A DNA stretch of 64,000 nucleotides, from NCBI RefSeq assembly GCF_021462225.1, contig NC_061816.1:11867390-11931389 (forward strand). The letters are read 5' to 3'. Source of the DNA: Girardinichthys multiradiatus (lineage: Eukaryota > Chordata > Actinopteri > Cyprinodontiformes > Goodeidae). Below the pieces are notes generated by a model that was given only the letters and a program-made list of their open reading frames with translations, searched no databases and had not been told where the DNA came from. Positions 58,370 through 64,000 of this stretch are shown here, one piece after another; positions within the stretch are counted from its first letter, which is position 1; every line of letters starts with the position of its first letter. Both the position numbers and the translations under genes were made by a program.

Positions 58370-58690
58370 GTGCGTGGTGTGTGAAGAGTGATCTAGTCTG
58401 CTCAGTAGACAGTCTGGACCGCTCCGACCTTAAATCGGAGATATTCAACATATTGGATTGTCATGGCCCGATATCTTACTGTGTGGGGTGTTCCTCGAGG
58501 ACAAACAACAAATGCAGCTTGTTGAATGTGACGTGTAGCCAATCAGAAAGCGATGTGAAAGAAACACGGAAGGGAATTAATCTGAACTCACATTCGATCT
58601 CGAGAGGCTTTGCGAGATTTCCCATCTGATATCTGAATGTTTGTCAGTGAAATCTGTTAGTGTGTGGTGTGTTGTGCTTGCTGTGTAGGA
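58370..58690. repeat. Possible MITE-like repeat, CpG-containing
   Basis: The stretch is richer in CpG and less A+T-rich than its flanks and has phrases such as GACCGCTCCGACC, TCGGAGATATTCAACATATTGG, CCAATCAGAAAGCGATGTG and ATCTCGAGAGGCTTTGCGAG. These resemble fish miniature transposons that I cannot name. Terminal repeats were not located. Confidence 0.3.
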
Positions 58691-58743
58691 CCAAAACAGT
58701 TATTTCTACAATTTTATACTCGCCACTTTATCAATAACCAAAC

Positions 58744-58815
58744 CAGAATCAGAATCAGAATCAGAAAAGCTTTATTGCCAAGTACGTTTTTGGACATACA
58801 AGGAATTTGTTTTGC
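58744..58815 (-). mobile_element. 72-bp LINE tail, extreme 5' truncation
   Basis: Read on the minus strand, it gives CAAAACAAATTCCTTGTATG, CCAAAAACGTACTTGGCAAT, then AAAGCTTTTCTGATTCTGAT, identical to the 3' end of the LINE at 53785-54517 including the hexamer tail. Only the last ~72 bp were copied or retained. Confidence 0.85.
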
Positions 58816-61800
58816 CGTTGTTTTCTTCTCTGCTGATTCCCTTACTGTGGGTTTAGTGACACATTTGACAATATAAAGATTCACATGAACATGGTTCATC
58901 ATTTTGTCTCTGTATGATCTCCCCTACAATGCTGAATGGTGATCTGAGGCCTGCAAGGACTCAGATATGTGTGAGTCAAGAGTGGGTTGAGCTTGCAGAA
59001 AGGAGGCAGTGGAAGCAGAGGTCAGATTTACAACAGCAGGGGAAGGTTTTCCTTCTGCTGGCAGCCAATGCAGCCCTTCCTGTGGGATTCTGCTTTCACA
59101 ATTATGATCTTACAGAGCGTTTTGTAAACATACCACACCAAAGTGTTTTCCTTTAGTGCCTGAATCTTCTTTCATCTTTATCTGCTTTCTTCTCCTTTAT
59201 CTCATCTACTCTCCTTGACTTGTCAGCTATAATGTAACGAGTGTTTGCTGAGAATACATTGAGTTAACAGCTCTATTTTTTAACTATTTTGTTTTGGATA
59301 TGAACTTTGAACTGCATCTTAACATTTATCTGTACACTTTTGAAGGCAATCTTAAATTCATTGTCGTTTCTGTGATAGCAAGTCATCCAGAATCCTAGAT
59401 AGTGATGCAGCTCCAGACCATGATACTTCCTCTTTACCATTTCATTGAAAAGGTGCTCTTGTGCAGAGCGACGCACAAGGTGTTTTGGCTTATTTTTAAC
59501 CATGATTTTGATGTTTCCGTTAAAACCATTCGTAATTACTTAAGATTGTTTGCCCATTTCTATACGTAGCATTAAGCTCTATATATTTTCTGAAGAAAAT
59601 AACTGCAAATGTCCTCAGGTTGCACAGTAAAATAATTTTACGACTTACCAATAAATACACTGGTCTTTCAAAAAGCTTTCATAGTTTTAATTCACTGCAA
59701 AACACTTCTCCACAGTTTACATTTTCATATTTATGTCTGAATTGGAAAGCATGACCCAGGTTTAATTTGGAGAATAAGGATCAACTCTGTCAAAGATTGA
59801 CACTGCTAGGACATTTCTCCTGGATCTGATTGGTTGTTTTGGACTGGGAGTAGGAGCACCGAGAGGAGCCAGGGTAGCTTGATTTTTTCACAGATAATCT
59901 GTCTCAAATTATACAGTCTGGACATAGTGATAGTTTTACAGTTTTTACAAATGTTTCAAAAGTTACCTACTGCAGCTTCAATACAGAGCCGGACCAGAAG
60001 ATTAGTAAAAACCCTGAAAATAAAATATAGCAGTAACATAATTTCACAAAAGCAAACTGTAAGGATCTGAGATGGCAATGGAAGAAGGTTGATTTAGAGT
60101 CTGCTGTTCCACTTCTGTATGAAGTTGGGAATATGTTGTTCCAAAGGACCCATTTTCAGTTTCAGGTATATTTAGTTTTAATGGATTGCTTGGTGCACCA
60201 GTAATTGTGGCACAATTGTGGGTTTGTTAAAAACAAATTAGTCTCTCTGATTAAATCTTTTAAAATTATGGATAATGTTTTTCTAGAATTTTCAGTTTGA
60301 GATTATGCTACTGCAATTAATTGCGAATTTATAATAAAGCATTTTATGAACCTTTAGCATGACTTCCAACAGACATGTTTGCATCTCTGTATTTAATAAA
60401 TACATCTTCATTGGTACCTGTCTATGTTTCAAAATCATTGAGAATAAAACATCTCAATGAAAGTAAAACTTCCTAAAAACAACTCATAGATGTTTTTTTT
60501 TCCAGCAATACAGTAAGTCACTGTGGTTTACACACATAAAACACAAAGCTGTTGGTATATTTCTAGCTCATTGCCAGAGTACAATTGGTTTCATTCTAAC
60601 CAGAGTGCATTATATGAGGAATTCTGCCAAAATCAAAGTCCTTCCAGGATGTTCATGAACCTTTTGTTGCAAATGGTGCAAAACGTCCAGGAACTTGCAG
60701 ATATAGAACATTTCCACCAACTATTAGCAGAATTATCATTAAATTAAAACAACACAGCGATGGGATTTTTCTCATGGCTCTGATGTTGCTAGGTGCTCCT
60801 CCAATTTCGTACAAACAATAAGCCATGTACAAATATTTATAGGACTGATGATGAGTTGCAAAGTGAGTAAGTGAATTCCCAGAATGCTGAGCTACAGCTT
60901 TACAGGAACTGAGCAGAATGACATCAGATGTGCTAAACAGATGCAAACCAATACAATCATTTGAAAAATATCACGCCATTTTCTTCTTTACTTCATATAG
61001 CTGCATTGTGTTAAGAAATAAACGTCTTTCCAGCATTCACACTGAATGCAAATAGGCCTTTTGTCCTTTTAGAATGGCACATCTGAGAACGTGAGGAGTA
61101 AGCTGCTCCACCAAGAAATATGTTGTATCTACTTTTGTTTTGTCTTTTCTCTGACACTTAGATAGAAAGGCTTGAACAAATTTAGACTGAATAATAAATT
61201 ACCTAAATTACACTGTTAGGAAGATCGCCGCCTAATGACATCACAGTAGGTCACATGTGTAACCTGTCCAGTGCTAAAAAAGCTCTGTTACTGCTTTTTT
61301 AGTATAATCTTTAAATTTCCAGCAAGTTTGTTTTGCGGTAGAACAAGTTTGGTAGAGACACACCCAGCTGATCCAGCAGGATAACTTTGTGTTAACAATT
61401 TAGTTCTAACTTCCAAGTGAGGGGACAACAAAGAGGCTCAGAGGTCCATTCCAGATGAGGAACTATCAACCAGTCTGGCTGACCTTCCCATTCAAATAAC
61501 AGATGTTTGTGGGGACAATGTTGTCAGCAATGTGACACATGGGTGTTTGTGAATTGCACATGCTGAGATCCAAATAAAATTTCCAGAGAGAGATGATAAC
61601 AGTCTGATTTGAGAAGTAAGATGTCATCTTATCTTTTTATAATGCAGGTTCAAAGTTGGCCAAGCTGACAAACCAAAAGTGGCTCACTTGGAGCTCATTC
61701 CCTTTCTTCAATTCTTCAGTTAAAACCAAGTTAACTTATGAGCAATCATGACCCCCCTGCAAATTATCTGTTAGTCTTTAGACATCATGAGTGTCTAGCT

Positions 61801-63544
61801 GCCAAGATCACAGATCCTTTGTGCTTTCAGGTCATAATTGGGATTACAGAATCAAAAGACCATGGCCTAAAACTCACAGTGTGCTCTTGATTTACAACAC
61901 TGGCATAAGCTCTATGTCAGACATAATGAATGTTTTATAAAAACAATAACCAAATATATTGCCTGAAAAATATTTAAGATCTTAAATCTTGGCACATCAG
62001 CCAAGATTGATAAAAAAGGAATTGATGAGAAACCTCAGGGCAGAACATAGTCTGAGTACAGCGAGCAGCACGGACTCAGATCTGCACCATCCACGGACGA
62101 AGAAGGGGAAGCCAAAATATAATTTAGTAGTCCTATCAATTATTACTACAAAAGTGGACATTTCTAAGTTGGTCCACTGGCTGCCAGTTTGACCTCAAAT
62201 TACAGCAACACTTAGACTGCAAACTGTAGTTTATTTATGCAGCACCACTGTGACCAAAGCAATCACCAAGCTTAGCCTCTCAGCCTGTTGATGGCTTCTT
62301 CAGCTACCACCTTTACTCTGACTCCAGCTATGCTTCATAAAAAAAAAAATGTAGACAAGATGCCGAGGTGCTTCTAGGAGGCTCAGACCACCGCAGCCTA
62401 AGAACGGAGGCCAAGGCCAGATCATGGACTGCCAAACGTGGGGGTGTGGGCCTGTGGCCGGCTGCACTAGCTGACCCTTTGCATGCATGTTTACACATGT
62501 ATGGATGTTTTTAATGCACCATTTCAGGGGGGGGGAAGCGGATGTTGATTAATGTGTTTATAAAGAAGTGCATGCATCATATGACACAAGAAGCTGCCGG
62601 TAAACAAAATAACTTTTTTTGGAGAGAATAGACGATATACATATGAATCTTACGTGCGTGTCTGAGAAGTATATGTCAAGCTGCTCCCCTTTAGACAACG
62701 AGACAGTGTTATTGCAGCTGCGCTTAGCCCTCCTCATTCCCCTCCTTTTCTTCCCCTTCTGACTAACACTTCAGGTGCTTTCCAGTCTTTTACTTCCTCC
62801 TTTTTACCTTCCTCCAATCCTCCTTTCCCTCTTCTTTTTTTCTGATCTTGGTTTTCTCACACTGCCCACTACAGCTGTAACCACACACATTCAGTTCATA
62901 TCTCCTAAAGACTGACAATTTAACTAATCAGGCTCCTGAGTCTCTCATTAACCCCCTGCTATAGTGTTTGTTGCTGTGACAACGGTCAGATTAAGAGGGT
63001 TAATTTACTTCCTGCCCATTGAGCCAAGTGGTAATTTGAGGGTGTGTTTAGTAAGTCTGACTGTGAGCATCTGTACGGGTGGGGATGCCTTTATCTCAAG
63101 TGTCTGTTTTCTATTTAAAGTTTGAACAAAATAACTCATTTCTTTACACTCAGTTGTGGCACTCCCCAACCTTTTTACAAAATGACTTATTGGAAAGTTT
63201 CTATTTTAAGCCAAAATCCCCTCAATGTCACTTCTTAACATACCACTCCAATTACCATGGAATGCTGTGAAAATACATGCTTTCTAAGGAAGGAGACCAA
63301 TTTTTTTTCCAGGAAAATGGAGCCAACTCTTTACCTGGAAGCCTTTTTCAAAACAGATTAGATTTTTGACAAAAGAAAGGATTAAGATGAAGTTTTGTTC
63401 AGTGACGAACGTTTTCATGATTTAATATCTTAAGGAAAATTTTGCCTGTGGAGTATGTGCAACCCAATCATTTAAGTGATTTTATTATACCAAAACTAAT
63501 AAAAAAGTAACATTCATTGTTAGCTCTGAAATTTGTTTAGGCAT
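58816..63544. other. Unannotated AT-rich DNA
   Basis: 4.7 kb without a recognised gene. A 76-codon minus frame at 59273-59503 (starting MVKNKPKHLVRR) sits in DNA vaguely like Tc1 but cannot be placed. A 74-codon plus frame at 60523-60747 has no known motif. Homopolymers occur at 62340 (A) and 62525 (G). Confidence 0.4.
62725..62848 (+). repeat. Pyrimidine-rich tract
   Basis: About 120 nt of mostly C and T (CCTCCTTTTCTTCCCCTTCTG and onward). No AG-exon structure follows that I can support. Confidence 0.6.
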
Positions 63545-63870
63545 AATAATCTGAAAAGTGTGGTGTGCATGTACCAGGCCTCCCAGAGTTAACAATTTGT
63601 AGAACTACCTTATGCTGCGGAAAGACCTTCATGGCTACAGGGTATTTGATAATATGTGAAAAAGTTTGATTGGTTAGTCAAATTGGATGGAGAGCATCAA
63701 CTCTGTCAATGTCAAGCTTACCCGTCTCAGCTGAACAAAAGCTATCCCATAGAATGATGCTGCCCCCACCATGTTTCCTCATGGGGATGGTATTGTTAGG
63801 ATCAAGTACATCTTCCACATGTTGTACCTCCTACATGTTACAACCTGGAAATGGGACATTTTCTGTTTAG
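63545..63870 (-). mobile_element. Tc1-like relict fragment
   Basis: CTGAAAAGTGTGGTGTGCATGTACC (63552) is an inner inverted-repeat phrase. After a deletion come ATTGGATGGAGAGCATCAACTCTG (63682), GAATGATGCTGCCCCCACCATGTTTCCTCATGGGGATGG (63751), and CATCTTCCACATGTTG (63809), the GGSIM and WSDET regions on the minus strand. No frame remains. Confidence 0.75.
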
Positions 63871-64000
63871 CACTTCCTAAAGAAGCACAACGATTCTTTC
63901 TCATTGTTTTTTTTTTTTTATGTTGTCTCCTTTAAGCCTTTTTCAGACAATTTTACATCTTTCTTTTGTTTTACTCTATTCTATATATTTAGAAATTACT
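63871..64000. other. Unannotated DNA at window edge
   Basis: Contains a T homopolymer near 63907 and nothing else recognised. Confidence 0.4.

Noticed and set aside
59273..59503. 76-codon minus frame beginning MVKNKPKHLVRR
   Set aside because: Vague similarity of nearby phrases to Tc1 transposase could not be placed in order, so I neither call a gene nor a transposon.

Overview
The window looks like a gene-poor, repeat-rich stretch of a teleost fish nuclear genome. The evidence is the mobile-element complement: several distinct Tc1-like DNA transposon families, a Rex3-type (RTE) retrotransposon, an L2-group LINE, short MITE-like repeats, and AT-rich filler with no continuous coding sequence. 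There is no bacterial gene organisation, no CRISPR array and no rRNA or tRNA gene that I can recognise. I call the order no finer than teleost. Family names come from remembered consensus features, not from a search.

Layout. 0.4-1.7 kb: internally deleted Tc1-like element. 1.7-2.5 kb: A-rich strand-biased repeat. 2.5-4.5 kb: decayed L2-group LINE on the minus strand. 4.5-11.5 kb: mostly unrecognised AT-rich DNA. 11.5-13.3 kb: Tc1 relict, then a Rex3-like 3' end. 14.7-17.8 kb: probable ~1.5 kb solo LTR with 4-bp target duplication, into which a Tc1-like element with a full-length 334-aa transposase frame has jumped. 19.7-20.9 kb: Tc1 relict. 25.6-27.4 kb: Rex3-like and Tc1 relicts. 29.8-33.5 kb: repeat fragments. 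35.7-37.9 kb: MITE-like piece and an ITR-only Tc1 remnant filled with A-rich repeat. 39.2-41.5 kb: Tc1 relict carrying a fresh Rex3 insertion with 13-bp target duplications. 42.1-43.4 kb: a different Tc1 family. 45.4-45.9 kb: G/T-rich block. 47.7-49.2 and 54.9-56.5 kb: two more copies of the 16-kb transposon, both broken. 51.0-54.5 kb: repeat fragments, an unrecognised 139-codon candidate exon, and the 3' end of a LINE. 56.6-58.8 kb: a Tc1 relict split by ~0.95 kb that contains part of another Tc1 family, then a 72-bp LINE tail. 58.8-64 kb: mostly unrecognised, with a Tc1 fragment at the end.

Host genes. I recognise no host gene with confidence. The best candidates are a splice-acceptor-bounded open frame at 52234-52653 (minus) and a possible 20-nt microexon at 46223-46242 (plus). 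The window could be intergenic or lie inside long introns.

I found nothing that I would call a new biological system. The value lies in the nested insertion history and the lesions in the three related Tc1 copies.
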